This document shows positions 10,933 through 18,994 of a DNA stretch of 64,000 bases, piece by piece; position 1 is the stretch's first letter; every line of letters starts with the position of its first letter. Both the position numbers and the translations under genes were made by a program. The notes beneath the pieces were generated by a model. The model searched no databases, was not told the DNA's origin, and saw nothing but the letters and a program-made list of their open reading frames with translations. Origin of the DNA: Chitinophaga chungangae (GTDB lineage: Bacteria; Bacteroidota; Bacteroidia; Chitinophagales; Chitinophagaceae); NCBI RefSeq assembly GCF_017742215.1, contig NZ_JAGHKP010000003.1, positions 368,308 through 432,307 on the forward strand, in the 5' to 3' direction.

Positions 10933-12099
10933 TTATGGCGTAACAATAATGCGCCCGTTCTCGAAAGTGTATTGCAGGCTGCCTGTTTCCTGCAGCACTT
11001 CAAACACCTTCGATACATTTACATTGCGTGGGATAGTACCAGTAAATCGCTGTGAAATATTTCCTTTGATGATTATTTCGACATCATACCACAAAGAGAG
11101 CTGTTTGGCCAGCGAAGCCATGTCTGTGCCGTTGAGCCAGAACAGGCCGTTTTTCCATGCCATCACTTCTTCCAGGTCCGCATGGTTTACCAGCCGAAGG
11201 TCGCCGTCGTTTGCGGCCAGCGCCTGCTGGTATGGTCTCAATGTAACGGAAGCGCCGTTCCTGCTTACTTTCACGCGGCCCGTCAACAGGGTAGCGGTCA
11301 TGGGGGCGCCGGCATATGCCTGCACGTTGAAGCTGGTGCCCAATACGTCTATGCGCGTGCCGCCGGCCTGCACGATGAAAGGTTTTTGCGCGTCTTTTTC
11401 CACTTCAAAATACACTTCGCCGGTAATGTCCACTTTACGTTCCCCGCCCGCGAATATGTTGGGGAAGCGGATGGAAGAGCCGGCATTGAGCCAGGCGCGG
11501 CTGCCGTCCGGCAGGAGCAGTTGGAATTGTCCGCCTTTGGGAGTGCTGAGCGTGTTGTACACCACTTCGCCCGGAGAAGCCCCGGTAGGCTGATAGGCCA
11601 GGCGCCCGCTGTCCAGCTTCACAATGCTGATATTTCCCTGCGTGCTCAGGCGCCCGTTGGCTGCGCTGTCCAGCACCAGTTCGCTGCCGTCCGCCAATGT
11701 AAGCACCGCTTTGTTCCCTCCCGGCGGAAAATCTTTGATGATATGTTCCTGCGCTGCCGTTAAAGCGGGAGCAGGAGCGGGCTTGGGCCGTAAAACCAAA
11801 TACCCGGCCGCACCTAATATCAACACCGCCGCCGCAACGCGTGGCAGCAAACGCCTGTAAAGCGGTGCAGATCTTTTGTTTTTAGCTTGATGGAATTTCT
11901 CCGCCCATTGATCATCGCTGAGCAATGGCGGCGCGTCGTGCGCGGCTTCCCAAAGCTGCTGCAGGCGGCCGCTGAGCACGCCCGGTTCTTCCCGGCGGCG
12001 CAGCAGTTCCCAAAGCTCGGCGTATTCTTCGCCGGTAATGGTATCCTGCAAATACCGCTGGAAAAGATAGTCCTGGCGCTGTGATGCGTTTTGTTCCAT
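10933..12099 (-). CDS. FecR family anti-sigma regulator
   Basis: Inner-membrane sensor that holds the ECF sigma factor and relays the signal from the SusC STN domain. The chosen ATG at 12099 gives MEQNASQRQDYLFQRYLQDT. An upstream in-frame start at 12144 would add 15 atypical residues. The cytoplasmic part (1-80) is followed by a membrane segment at about 86-104 (LPRVAAAVLILGAAGYLVL) and the periplasmic FecR domain (LPDGSRAWLNAGSSIRFPN ... VDITGEVYFEVEKDAQKPF). A C-terminal DUF4974-like domain (LWYDVEIIIKGN ... VFEVLQETGSLQYTFENGR) ends the protein. It is located between the sigma gene and susC, as usual. Confidence 0.95.
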   Translation of the reverse strand: MEQNASQRQDYLFQRYLQDTITGEEYAELWELLRRREEPGVLSGRLQQLWEAAHDAPPLLSDDQWAEKFHQAKNKRSAPLYRRLLPRVAAAVLILGAAGYLVLRPKPAPAPALTAAQEHIIKDFPPGGNKAVLTLADGSELVLDSAANGRLSTQGNISIVKLDSGRLAYQPTGASPGEVVYNTLSTPKGGQFQLLLPDGSRAWLNAGSSIRFPNIFAGGERKVDITGEVYFEVEKDAQKPFIVQAGGTRIDVLGTSFNVQAYAGAPMTATLLTGRVKVSRNGASVTLRPYQQALAANDGDLRLVNHADLEEVMAWKNGLFWLNGTDMASLAKQLSLWYDVEIIIKGNISQRFTGTIPRNVNVSKVFEVLQETGSLQYTFENGRIIVTP

Positions 12100-12151
12100 A
12101 ATGGATAGACGATAAAAAAGGGAGGGTGTACTAATGGGCGACAAAATATTT

Positions 12152-12751
12152 TTACTGGCCCATTAAGATGACTAAAACAATAAGGTCGAGCCCCGGGGAA
12201 ATATGCGCGCGGATCACTTGTAAGGCCGCGGAAAGGTGGTTGCGGACGGTGTTTGAAGAAAGCTGCAGCTTCTCGGCGATCTGTTCGTAGGTAAGGTGAT
12301 GGTCCCTGCTGAGGAGGAAAACCATTTTGCGCTGGGGGGAAAGCCCGGCCGCCGCGTCGCGGATGCCGGATTCGAGGTTTTCGAGCAGCAGGCGCTGGTC
12401 TGCTGAACCGGCGGTGTTGCCTTGCATGCGTTCCCAGAGGGCTTCCTGTTTTTGCCGGCTTTTTTTGACCTGCCGCAGGAAGTCCAGCGCTTTGTTTCGG
12501 GCCACGGTGAACAGGAAAGCTTCCATGTTTTCCACCTTACCCATATTAATGCGGCCGTTCCAGATCTTTACGAAAATATCCAGCACGATCTCTTCCGCCG
12601 TTTCGGGGCTTTTGCAAACTTTTACCAGGTAAGCGTGCAGCCGGTTGCGGTACCTGGCAAACAGCTCGTTGAAAGCGGGCTCGTGGTCTTGCGTTACCTG
12701 TTTGATCAGCTCAATGTCCGTGTAGCTTTGATAAGAATGTTCAGTTTTCAT
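12152..12751 (-). CDS. ECF RNA polymerase sigma factor (FecI/Bacteroides expansion type)
   Basis: Sigma-70 family ECF factor, 199 residues. Region 2 spans about 20-95 (FNELFARYRNRLHAYLVKVC ... AEEIVLDIFVKIW ... FLFTVARNKALDFLR). Region 4 spans about 128-185 (GLSPQRKMVFLLSRDHHLTYEQ, with helix-turn-helix IAEKLQLSSNTVRNHLSAAL). A short hydrophobic tail follows (LDLIVLVILMG). It lies 52 bases before the FecR start and leads the glycan-uptake series, which it probably activates once FecR releases it. No -7 TAnnTTTG box was found upstream, as may be expected if the gene is weakly expressed or autoregulated. Confidence 0.95.
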   Translation of the reverse strand: MKTEHSYQSYTDIELIKQVTQDHEPAFNELFARYRNRLHAYLVKVCKSPETAEEIVLDIFVKIWNGRINMGKVENMEAFLFTVARNKALDFLRQVKKSRQKQEALWERMQGNTAGSADQRLLLENLESGIRDAAAGLSPQRKMVFLLSRDHHLTYEQIAEKLQLSSNTVRNHLSAALQVIRAHISPGLDLIVLVILMGQ

Positions 12752-12971
12752 CGTACTGGTCCTGTGAATCGTGATAGTTATGGTTTTGCAGGCCCTTATT
12801 TGGTTGATAAACGCCTTTTTTGCGGCGTATGCATAATCGTGGAGTAGTTACCTTGAATCCCTAAAGTAGAAAAAGAAAATTATCCAGGCAACAAAAATCG
12901 GGGAGAGGGGGCTTTACTTGAATAGTTACATCGTTTGAAATCGATTTGTTCGCAGAATTCCAAACAGTTTG

Positions 12972-12979
12972 TATATTTG
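12972..12979 (+). promoter_or_regulatory. -7 box (TATATTTG) before tRNA-Gly
   Basis: TATATTTG matches TAnnTTTG and lies 44 bases before the tRNA. A TTTG at 12945-12948 could be the -33 element, with a slightly long 23-base spacer. Confidence 0.5.
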
Positions 12980-13023
12980 TCGTCCCTTCCGGCGGAAAGG
13001 CCGTGGGGAGCAATTAGATACCA

Positions 13024-13099
13024 GCGGAAATAGCTCATTTGGTAGAGCATCAGCTTCCCAAGCTGAGGGTGGCCGGTTCGAGCCCGGTTTTCCGCTCCA
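13024..13099 (+). tRNA. tRNA-Gly (anticodon CCC)
   Basis: Cloverleaf: acceptor GCGGAAA pairs with TTTCCGC, anticodon stem TCAGC/GCTGA closes the loop TTCCCAA with anticodon CCC, and the T arm is GCCGG-TTCGAGC-CCGGT. The discriminator is T and CCA is encoded (13097-13099). It decodes GGG. Confidence 0.95.
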
Positions 13100-13273
13100 T
13101 CGTCAAAATTCCAAACTGTCAAAAGCGGTTTGGAATTTTTGTTTGCAGTGCTTCCTGAAAGGGCAAATAGCCCGGTCTTTTCCGTTTTCCCCCCCCTGCG
13201 GTCATATCGCAGGCACTCGTTTTATCTTGTCCTTTCCGTGCACCCCCTTTTATCACCTGGAAAAAACGAAACT

Positions 13274-14443
13274 ATGCGAAACCTGATCACGGCGTCCATC
13301 GCTGTTGTAACCCTGCTGCTGGGCACTGCCTGCAGTAAAAAAGACAAAATATCCGATCCCGCGGATTCACCGGTCGAAAAATGCAGCTCTTGCGGGGAGC
13401 TTGCCGGGCTTCAGCCGGGCGAAAAGCTCGTAACTCTGGAAACCAACGGCAAAAAAATAACGTTGATCCAAAGCGGCAGCCGGTACAAACTGGACCCCGA
13501 CCTGTACCTGACCGACCGCCAGCTCGCCATCCTGAAAGGAGAATACAAAGGCGACGAAGGAGGGCGTACCGCCGGCCCTCCGACTTTTATACAGCTCTGG
13601 CCTTCCCGAACGGTTTATTACACCCTCCACTGGAATCTTGCCAACCCGCAGGTGGTGGCTGATGCGATTGCCCACTGGCAGGCAAATACCAACCTGCAAT
13701 TCGTGCTGCGTACCAACCAACCGAACTTCATCGAATTTAAAACGGACGAAAACGCCTGCTGGTCGGAAAGCCTTGGCATGAAAGGGGGGCTGCAAATCGT
13801 CAACCTGGGATCGGCCTGCAGCGTCAGCAATGCGATCCATGAAATAGGCCACGCTATAGGGCTTTATCATGAATTAACCAGGAAAGACCGCGATTACTAC
13901 GTGGACATGAACTGGGCCAATATCCGTCCCGAATGGGTTTCACAATACCAGACCTATTGGGAGCGTGGCATTCCCGGTTTCGAGATCGGCACGATGGACT
14001 TTAGTTCTATCATGATGTACGGCTCTCTCGGCGGTTCCAGCTCCTTTGATCCTACCGTCCCGGTATGGACGGATAAGAACGGGAATACGTATGCCAGGGA
14101 AGACGAGTTGTCCGACGGCGACATTCAAACCTACAACCTGCTTTACAACCCGCCGAGCATCAGCATTGTGCGGTTAAACCAGGTACGCGTTACAACACCC
14201 GAAGGGCGCGGGTACGAATGGGAAGACGAGTTGCAGATCACCACGCCGTTTACCTGGCCCTGGCCGCTGGAAATCGCTATCTGGGTGCATGAAAGCCACT
14301 TCGACGGCTCCTATTTCACGCATTATGAACACGTCGTGCTGCAGCCAGGGCAAACTACCCAGGCCCTGGGAAGCGGATGGCAAATAAACGGCAGCTCGGG
14401 CGAAGATTCTTATAAACGTACTGCGGCTACGGTTTACCAGTAA
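13274..14443 (+). CDS. Secreted lipoprotein zinc metalloprotease, astacin (M12A)-like
   Basis: Extracellular or surface protease. The ATG at 13274 gives a lipoprotein signal (MRNLITASIAVVTLLLGTAC) with Cys20; the longer upstream frame starts inside non-coding sequence. The catalytic zinc motif HEIGHAIGLYHE uses His189, His193 and His199. The Met-turn SIMMYG follows near residue 247, as in astacins. Residues 40-120 resemble a short propeptide region, and about 90 residues after the catalytic domain form a beta-rich tail (RLNQVRVTTPEGRGYEWEDE) of unknown role. It stands alone between tRNA-Gly and a strong terminator. Substrates are not predictable. Confidence 0.92.
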   Translation: MRNLITASIAVVTLLLGTACSKKDKISDPADSPVEKCSSCGELAGLQPGEKLVTLETNGKKITLIQSGSRYKLDPDLYLTDRQLAILKGEYKGDEGGRTAGPPTFIQLWPSRTVYYTLHWNLANPQVVADAIAHWQANTNLQFVLRTNQPNFIEFKTDENACWSESLGMKGGLQIVNLGSACSVSNAIHEIGHAIGLYHELTRKDRDYYVDMNWANIRPEWVSQYQTYWERGIPGFEIGTMDFSSIMMYGSLGGSSSFDPTVPVWTDKNGNTYAREDELSDGDIQTYNLLYNPPSISIVRLNQVRVTTPEGRGYEWEDELQITTPFTWPWPLEIAIWVHESHFDGSYFTHYEHVVLQPGQTTQALGSGWQINGSSGEDSYKRTAATVYQ

Positions 14444-14470
14444 GAGATATTATAGACTTTCTTGCACGGA

Positions 14471-14508
14471 ACAAGGGCCGGTCATTTTGACCGGCCCTTG
14501 TTGTAATC
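14471..14508 (+). terminator. Intrinsic terminator after the metalloprotease
   Basis: A perfect 14-bp stem (14471-14484 with 14488-14501) closes a TTT loop just after the protease stop. The U tract is short (TTGTTGT), so efficiency is uncertain. Confidence 0.75.
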
Positions 14509-14670
14509 CCGGGCATTGTTTATTGGAAAAAAGTAAAGCGATTACTTCGTCGGGAAAATCAACTGGATAAATCAGGATATCAAATATTCAAAATAACCAA
14601 ACGTTTTCGTTTAATATGTTGTTTGGTGAAATCTTAGGGAACATTCAGGTATTCTGCCAAATGACGGCCC

Positions 14671-14725
14671 TTTCCATAACAAAATGAAATTATTCCGCGG
14701 GAATAATTTCATTTTGTTATGGAAA
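14671..14725. repeat. Perfect 26-bp inverted repeat with 3-base loop
   Basis: Arms 14671-14696 and 14700-14725 are exact reverse complements around GCG. The arms are AT-rich except for the tip. It lies in the 316-base gap between the protease terminator and the small membrane-protein gene, and is followed on the plus strand by GGTTTTTC. It could end minus-strand transcripts from the Panacea pair, or be a palindromic mobile remnant. The rest of the gap (14509-14817) holds no gene I can support. Confidence 0.9.
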
Positions 14726-14817
14726 CAGGTTTTTCAAGATTAATATCATCATTCCAATAACGTTAATCGAAGTAGTTGTTAGCAGGGTTACCAGAACAGT
14801 GTCGGATAAATCGAGAT

Positions 14818-15066
14818 TCAAAGATTGGCATTAAAGAACAAAATGCAGATCACTGATGCAAACCAGAGAAATATTATTCCTGTAAAACAATATGCCAGGT
14901 GTTTTCTAAGCCCAGTATCTATTTCAAACCTTTTTGCCTTTGCAAGCTCGAAATGATCTTCCAGTATTTGATTGTCGCTCCTGGCATCTGCTATATCGTC
15001 GATTGAAAGGGTTAGATCGCGGCCCGCGATTGAATCATCGCCTATATTAGCGGAAATATTAAACAT
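14818..15066 (-). CDS. Small membrane protein, possible toxin partner of the Panacea protein
   Basis: An 82-residue protein. The N-terminal half is soluble and acidic and contains the GDDSIAGRDLTLS stretch, followed by a helical region with charged residues. A single hydrophobic segment spans about 58-78 (YCFTGIIFLWFASVICILFF) close to the C-terminus. It starts 10 bases after the stop of the Panacea-domain gene, so the two look co-transcribed. Codons and base composition are AT-rich against the flanks. Short membrane proteins are among the known partners of Panacea antitoxins, so a membrane-active toxin is plausible, but no homologue is recognised by eye. Confidence 0.7.
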   Translation of the reverse strand: MFNISANIGDDSIAGRDLTLSIDDIADARSDNQILEDHFELAKAKRFEIDTGLRKHLAYCFTGIIFLWFASVICILFFNANL

Positions 15067-15076
15067 GCAGGGTTAA

Positions 15077-15544
15077 TTAAGAGGCAGGAATTGCAAGCAT
15101 TTTTTTCTTGTATTGCTCATAAATAACATCATCCGAAATTTTTGGACTACGATCTTTGCAATCTGCCTTTCTACGGGCGGCATTTTCTTTATTTACCATA
15201 GCACTCAGGTATATTCCGTCGAACCTGCCGTATATTTGCCAGATTCTGTCCAAAAACTTTTTGTCTTCCGGTGATATTTCCTGGTTGCCAACAGAATTAG
15301 GGATTTTCGCAGTAATATTCATTTTTCCATATTTTTTCAAGCTGAGGAATAATGAAGGGAAAAACGGACCAAAATCCCAGGATACAGGAGATTCGTCAAT
15401 CAGCCTTTCTTTTTTGTCAGTAAGGGCTAGGTACCAGCCATAAGCAATATAGGTTAGTTTTATAACCTTCATAGGAGTGAAACTATCCTTCTTCGCGTAT
15501 TTTCCTATAAAATAATTCGCTATGGTTGTGGGGTTATATGACAT
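15077..15544 (-). CDS. Panacea-domain (SocA/DUF4065-like) protein, candidate antitoxin
   Basis: A 155-residue protein with the Panacea pattern: ANYFIGKYAKKDSFTPMKV, KLTYIAYGWYLAL, then SPVSWDFGPFFPSLFLSLKKYG and a C-terminal helical part ending KKMLAIPAS. Panacea domains occur as antitoxins that neutralise unrelated toxins, and also in the SocA adaptor. The gene is AT-rich, is followed by a small membrane-protein gene, and is bounded by a long palindrome. It is separated from its neighbours by some 200-300 bases on each side, which looks like an acquired two-gene cassette. Function as an antitoxin is inference from family and context. Confidence 0.82.
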   Translation of the reverse strand: MSYNPTTIANYFIGKYAKKDSFTPMKVIKLTYIAYGWYLALTDKKERLIDESPVSWDFGPFFPSLFLSLKKYGKMNITAKIPNSVGNQEISPEDKKFLDRIWQIYGRFDGIYLSAMVNKENAARRKADCKDRSPKISDDVIYEQYKKKMLAIPAS

Positions 15545-15713
15545 TTGTTATTCTTTAATCAAGATTACTAAATTTTTTGGGGTTTTATAGAAAAGTCACA
15601 TTGAATATATCTCCTAAATAGTGATAATACCTCCATTATTTGACCCACAATTTCAAAGGACTTTAAAGACAGATTCATCAAAAAATGATGCAAGTGCTTC
15701 TTGCTCAAAGAAC

Positions 15714-15746
15714 AATAGGCAGCCGATTGAGAACCAGCTGCCTATT
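15714..15746 (-). terminator. Hairpin downstream of the phosphatase gene
   Basis: A 10-bp stem (15714-15723 with 15737-15746) lies 19 bases beyond the minus-strand phosphatase stop. The following minus-strand bases GTTCTTTG form only a weak U tract. Nothing else was seen in the 15545-15764 gap. Confidence 0.45.
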
Positions 15747-15764
15747 AAAAAAGTGGTAAGCATC

Positions 15765-17000
15765 TTATTTCTTCCCCTCCTTCACCACCCACCTGTTCAC
15801 CATATTCTCCTTCCCCTCCAGCACCACTTTATAAAACTCCGAAGGCGCCCCGCTGATGTCCACCTGGTAATGCTCCCGCGTAACAGGCACTTCCGCCACC
15901 ATCTTATACGCATCTTCACCGCCTTCTTTGTAGTTATTGGTCGTAGCCAGCCAGATCTTCACCGTGCCGTCTTTGTCCATCGCTTTCCAGCTGATGTCCA
16001 GTTGTGTATTGGCTTTGATGAGAGTAGGCTGTGCTATGGACACTTTGCCCGTTAAAGCAATACCATCCTGTTCGCGGCTAACGTGCAGGGGCAAACGGAT
16101 CTCCATAAAACGGGCGATAGTAGGCATAATGTCCACCAGGCCGGGGTAGTAATATTGCGCGTAGTTGTTGAGTTTCGCCTGGTTGGTCACGATCCAGCCG
16201 GAGCGCTGCCGGGCGGTTTGACCGCCGTGGCCTTTGCCGCTGTTCTCGTCGCGGCCGTGGTCGGTGGTGATGATGATCAGCCATTCTTCGCCGAAGGTTT
16301 TCTGGCGGTATTGAATCGCCTGCCAGATGCGGCCGATCTTATCGTCCAGTTTGCGGATGGCGGTGTGGAACTGCGGGCTATCGCCGTACATGTGGCCCAT
16401 ATCGTCCGTATATTCGAGGTATACCCAGCTCAGGTCCGGCGCGTCTTTGCGGATGCTGTTCGCGGCTTCGGTAGCTACCAGGTCGTCGATCTTTTCCATG
16501 AAATCGCGGCCTTTGTCCTGCGGAAATTTTACCGTGTCCAGCTCGTAACCGTCATATTTGTAATCGAATTTGATGTTGCCGGTTTCGGGCATGCCGTCGC
16601 CTACCAGTTTGGTTCGGTTGTCCGTCCAGCTGCTGTAGATGGCGGTCTTTTTCTGCGGGAACTGTTCCTTGAGTATGCGGAAGATGGTCCAGTAATGATA
16701 GTTGGGCGCGGCGATATCGTTGTCCCAAACGTTGTGTTTGTTCACCCAGGTGCCCGTCAATACGCTGTTGTAGCCCACGGCGGAAATGGTGGGCGTTTGC
16801 GAATAACCGCCTTTTTCGCCACCGACGTGCGCGCGCAGGTACGAGCCGGTTTTGGAAATCCGGGCCAGGTTGGGCGTATTCAGCGTTTCGATCACGTCCG
16901 CCGGAATACCGTCCGCAATAATGAATACCGCTTTCTTTTTCTGCGCAAAACCCGTGGCTGTGGTGAATAATGCCAGTAACAATAAGCCGTGTCTTTTCAT
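15765..17000 (-). CDS. Secreted alkaline-phosphatase-superfamily protein (NPP/phosphodiesterase-like)
   Basis: A 411-residue periplasmic hydrolase. After the signal peptide (MKRHGLLLLALFTTATGFAQ) comes the metal site AVFIIADGIPADV. The probable nucleophile region is SQTPTISAVGYNSVLTG, followed by YLEYTDDMGHMYG and TTDHGRDENSGKGHGGQ with Asp/His zinc ligands. The last ~90 residues form a beta-sandwich-like appendix (TQLDISWKAMDKDGTVKIWL). The fold matches nucleotide pyrophosphatase/phosphodiesterases, but the substrate could also be a phospho-sugar or phospholipid. It lies directly downstream of a SusD remnant, so it may once have belonged to a glycan-uptake locus. Confidence 0.88.
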   Translation of the reverse strand: MKRHGLLLLALFTTATGFAQKKKAVFIIADGIPADVIETLNTPNLARISKTGSYLRAHVGGEKGGYSQTPTISAVGYNSVLTGTWVNKHNVWDNDIAAPNYHYWTIFRILKEQFPQKKTAIYSSWTDNRTKLVGDGMPETGNIKFDYKYDGYELDTVKFPQDKGRDFMEKIDDLVATEAANSIRKDAPDLSWVYLEYTDDMGHMYGDSPQFHTAIRKLDDKIGRIWQAIQYRQKTFGEEWLIIITTDHGRDENSGKGHGGQTARQRSGWIVTNQAKLNNYAQYYYPGLVDIMPTIARFMEIRLPLHVSREQDGIALTGKVSIAQPTLIKANTQLDISWKAMDKDGTVKIWLATTNNYKEGGEDAYKMVAEVPVTREHYQVDISGAPSEFYKVVLEGKENMVNRWVVKEGKK

Positions 17001-17036
17001 CCTTTTTATGATTGTTTACAAATTAACGTCATTTTC

Positions 17037-17981
17037 CTACCAACCGAATATTTGTTTCAGGTTGGGATTGAGCAATACCTGCGTTTGCGGTATAGGGCGG
17101 TAGTAATATTTCGGTTCCGTAAATGTACGTACGCCCGTTTCCGTTACCATGTAGCCGCTGGTGCCGTTGCTGAGGTAAACGGTCACATCGTCGTTGATGG
17201 TGCCGGCCTTGTAATAAATGAGGCGTACGCCCAGCGCGTTTTTTTCCTTGCTTGCATCCGGTGGTACGGTGGCGCTTTTGTCGATGAGAATGATGTCTTC
17301 GTGGCCGTCGCCGGTCATGTCGTATTTGCCCAGCCCGGGAAAGTACATGCCCTGCGGGATCTTCGTGAGCAATTGCCCGGCTGCCCAGCGCATCAGGTCG
17401 TCGAAACGGTACCCTTCCAGCGCAAATTCCACGCGGCGCTCGCGGCGGATCTCGAGGATGGCGCCTTTCATGCTGCCGCTCACCAGCGGGTAAGCCGCGC
17501 CCAGCACGGGGTCTGGCGAAGCGTTCGCCGCGGCCAGGTTCATCGGGGCCACGCCGGCTCTAACGCGCAGCAGGTTCACGGATTTGTCCAGATCGCCCTG
17601 CGAAAGCGTGCCCAGCTCGGCAAGCGCTTCCGCATAAGCCAGCAGCGCTTCGGCATAACGGTACACGGGCACGTCCACGCTGTTCAGCAGAATGTTGTCG
17701 GTCGTGTTGTAATATCCTTTTAACTGGTGATAACCGGTGAATTTTTTGTTGAGTTTCTGGATGTAAGGCGCCGCATCGGCCACGAATTTCCAGCCGGGGT
17801 ATGCCACGGTATGCATCAGCCGCGCGTCCCTGTTTTGAAACTCCTGTACGAAAGGCATTTGCAGCGCGCCGGGCTGGTCGGTGAAACGTGTGCCGTCCGT
17901 TATCAGGTATTCGCTCACAAGACTGCGCGAAGTATCCGATGCACCCTTTTTAAACCGGCGGAGCGGTTGGTATGAATGATG
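17037..17981 (-). pseudogene. SusD/RagB family remnant, N-terminal half deleted
   Basis: The frame has the C-terminal half of a SusD protein: TDGTRFTDQPGA, FQNRDARLMHTVAYPG, then VYRYAEALLAYAEALAELG, VNLLRVRAGV and EIRRERRVEFALEGYRFDDLMRW. Family-like sequence begins abruptly at about ASDTSRSL (17925-17942). The frame continues upstream only to the stop codon of the next gene (17982-17984). No ATG, signal peptide or lipobox exists; the only start is a GTG at 17918 inside the conserved domain. Roughly the first half of a normal 500-600 residue protein is missing, and no susC is present. A deletion that joined this gene to the upstream gene is the simplest explanation. Confidence 0.85.
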
Positions 17982-18494
17982 TTAAACGGCCTGCAGACCG
18001 AGTTTGCCGGCCAGCCAGCTGTTCTTCAGCGGCGTCAGCCAGCGGGCTTCCAATTCGCCTTTGGTTTGAACGGTGTTGTTGAGGTAAAGGGTGTCGGGAG
18101 TGATGTACCCTTTTTCCAAAGCGTAACTTACCTGCGCAAGGGGCAGCAGCTGCAGCTTGTCTTTCACGACGAATCCCAGCGCCAGCCGGTCGAACAGGTT
18201 CACGTTGTACTGGCGTTCCATGCTTTTGATGATCCGCACCGAACTGTCTGTACTGCAACCGCTCACGCCGGCCTCGGCCTCGTCGGCCATCAGCACGATC
18301 ACCTGGTCGAACAGGAGGCGGCCCCAGCCTTTAACAGGCGTTCCGTGCGAGTTCCACTGGGCGGTGAACTGGTGCAGCTGCTCCTCGATCTCGGCGGATT
18401 CCTGCGCTGAGAACGGGCGGTTGCTCTGGTATATCCAAACCCGGCTTTCCGGGGAAAAATTATCGGGTAATATATGTTTGATATCTGTATTCAT
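17982..18494 (-). CDS. Conserved Bacteroidota protein, often named ABC transporter ATPase
   Basis: A 170-residue soluble protein (DNFSPESRVWIYQSNRPF ... QWNSHGTPVKGWGRLLFDQV ... GCSTDSSVRIIKSMERQYNV). It matches a small family in this phylum labelled ABC transporter ATPase, but it has no Walker A or signature motif, so that name should not be read as function. The -7 box TAATTTTG ends 4 bases before the ATG. Its stop codon borders the truncated susD. Confidence 0.8.
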   Translation of the reverse strand: MNTDIKHILPDNFSPESRVWIYQSNRPFSAQESAEIEEQLHQFTAQWNSHGTPVKGWGRLLFDQVIVLMADEAEAGVSGCSTDSSVRIIKSMERQYNVNLFDRLALGFVVKDKLQLLPLAQVSYALEKGYITPDTLYLNNTVQTKGELEARWLTPLKNSWLAGKLGLQAV

Positions 18495-18498
18495 CCTG

Positions 18499-18506
18499 CA
18501 AAATTA
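18499..18506 (-). promoter_or_regulatory. -7 box (TAATTTTG) 4 bases before the start codon
   Basis: The plus strand CAAAATTA reads TAATTTTG on the minus strand, matching TAnnTTTG. With start of transcription a few bases downstream, the mRNA would have almost no leader. Confidence 0.5.
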
Positions 18507-18607
18507 CGGAATATGGGATTAATTAGTTAGATTTGGAACAGTAACCGCTTGAAGACTCGAAAGCCCGATTCATTAGACATTTATTTTAACCTCAAAATTT
18601 TCTCACC

Positions 18608-18949
18608 ATGGCAGAAGATCACAACGTTCATATCGTTGCCTGGCCAAAAGATGGGGCCGCCCGGCTTGAGCATCTTTTTAACGACAAACCGCTGCAGGTA
18701 AGCATGCTGCACAACCAGGGGCAGGCCGTTCCGTTATGTATCAAACTCTGTGAACCGATCTGCGCGGAAAGCAATTACCGCATCGGCATCAACCTGCTGG
18801 GGCAGCCCTTCGCCGAGATCGTGATCAAGGGCGTAACGCGTTTGTTCAATTGTAAGGACGGCAACGACCGGCCGAACGACAATCCGACCACGCCTGCCAA
18901 TCCCAACAACCCGGGCGGGCCGGCCACGCATGTGCCGCCGGTAGGGTAG
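18608..18949 (+). CDS. Hypothetical protein, first gene of the isoprenoid cluster
   Basis: A 113-residue protein not recognised as any family. Residues 1-85 look like one small beta-rich domain (VHIVAWPKDGAARLEHLFND ... CIKLCEPICAESNYRIGINL) with three Cys. The tail is a Pro/Asn/Thr-rich linker (NDNPTTPANPNNPGG). No signal peptide. It is 45 bases upstream of the next gene in the same direction and is probably co-transcribed with it and with the prenyl synthase gene. Confidence 0.7.
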   Translation: MAEDHNVHIVAWPKDGAARLEHLFNDKPLQVSMLHNQGQAVPLCIKLCEPICAESNYRIGINLLGQPFAEIVIKGVTRLFNCKDGNDRPNDNPTTPANPNNPGGPATHVPPVG

Positions 18950-18994
18950 GATAAAAACAAGCAGTATATCGTTCATCCCCAAAATATCCTCCAT

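Noticed and set aside
12880..13122. Minus-strand 80-codon frame over tRNA-Gly
   Set aside because: It overlaps a well-formed tRNA with its own promoter box, so it is not a gene.
17037..17918. Complete short SusD gene starting at GTG 17918
   Set aside because: Family-like sequence continues upstream of that codon and the export signal is absent, so the frame is a remnant.
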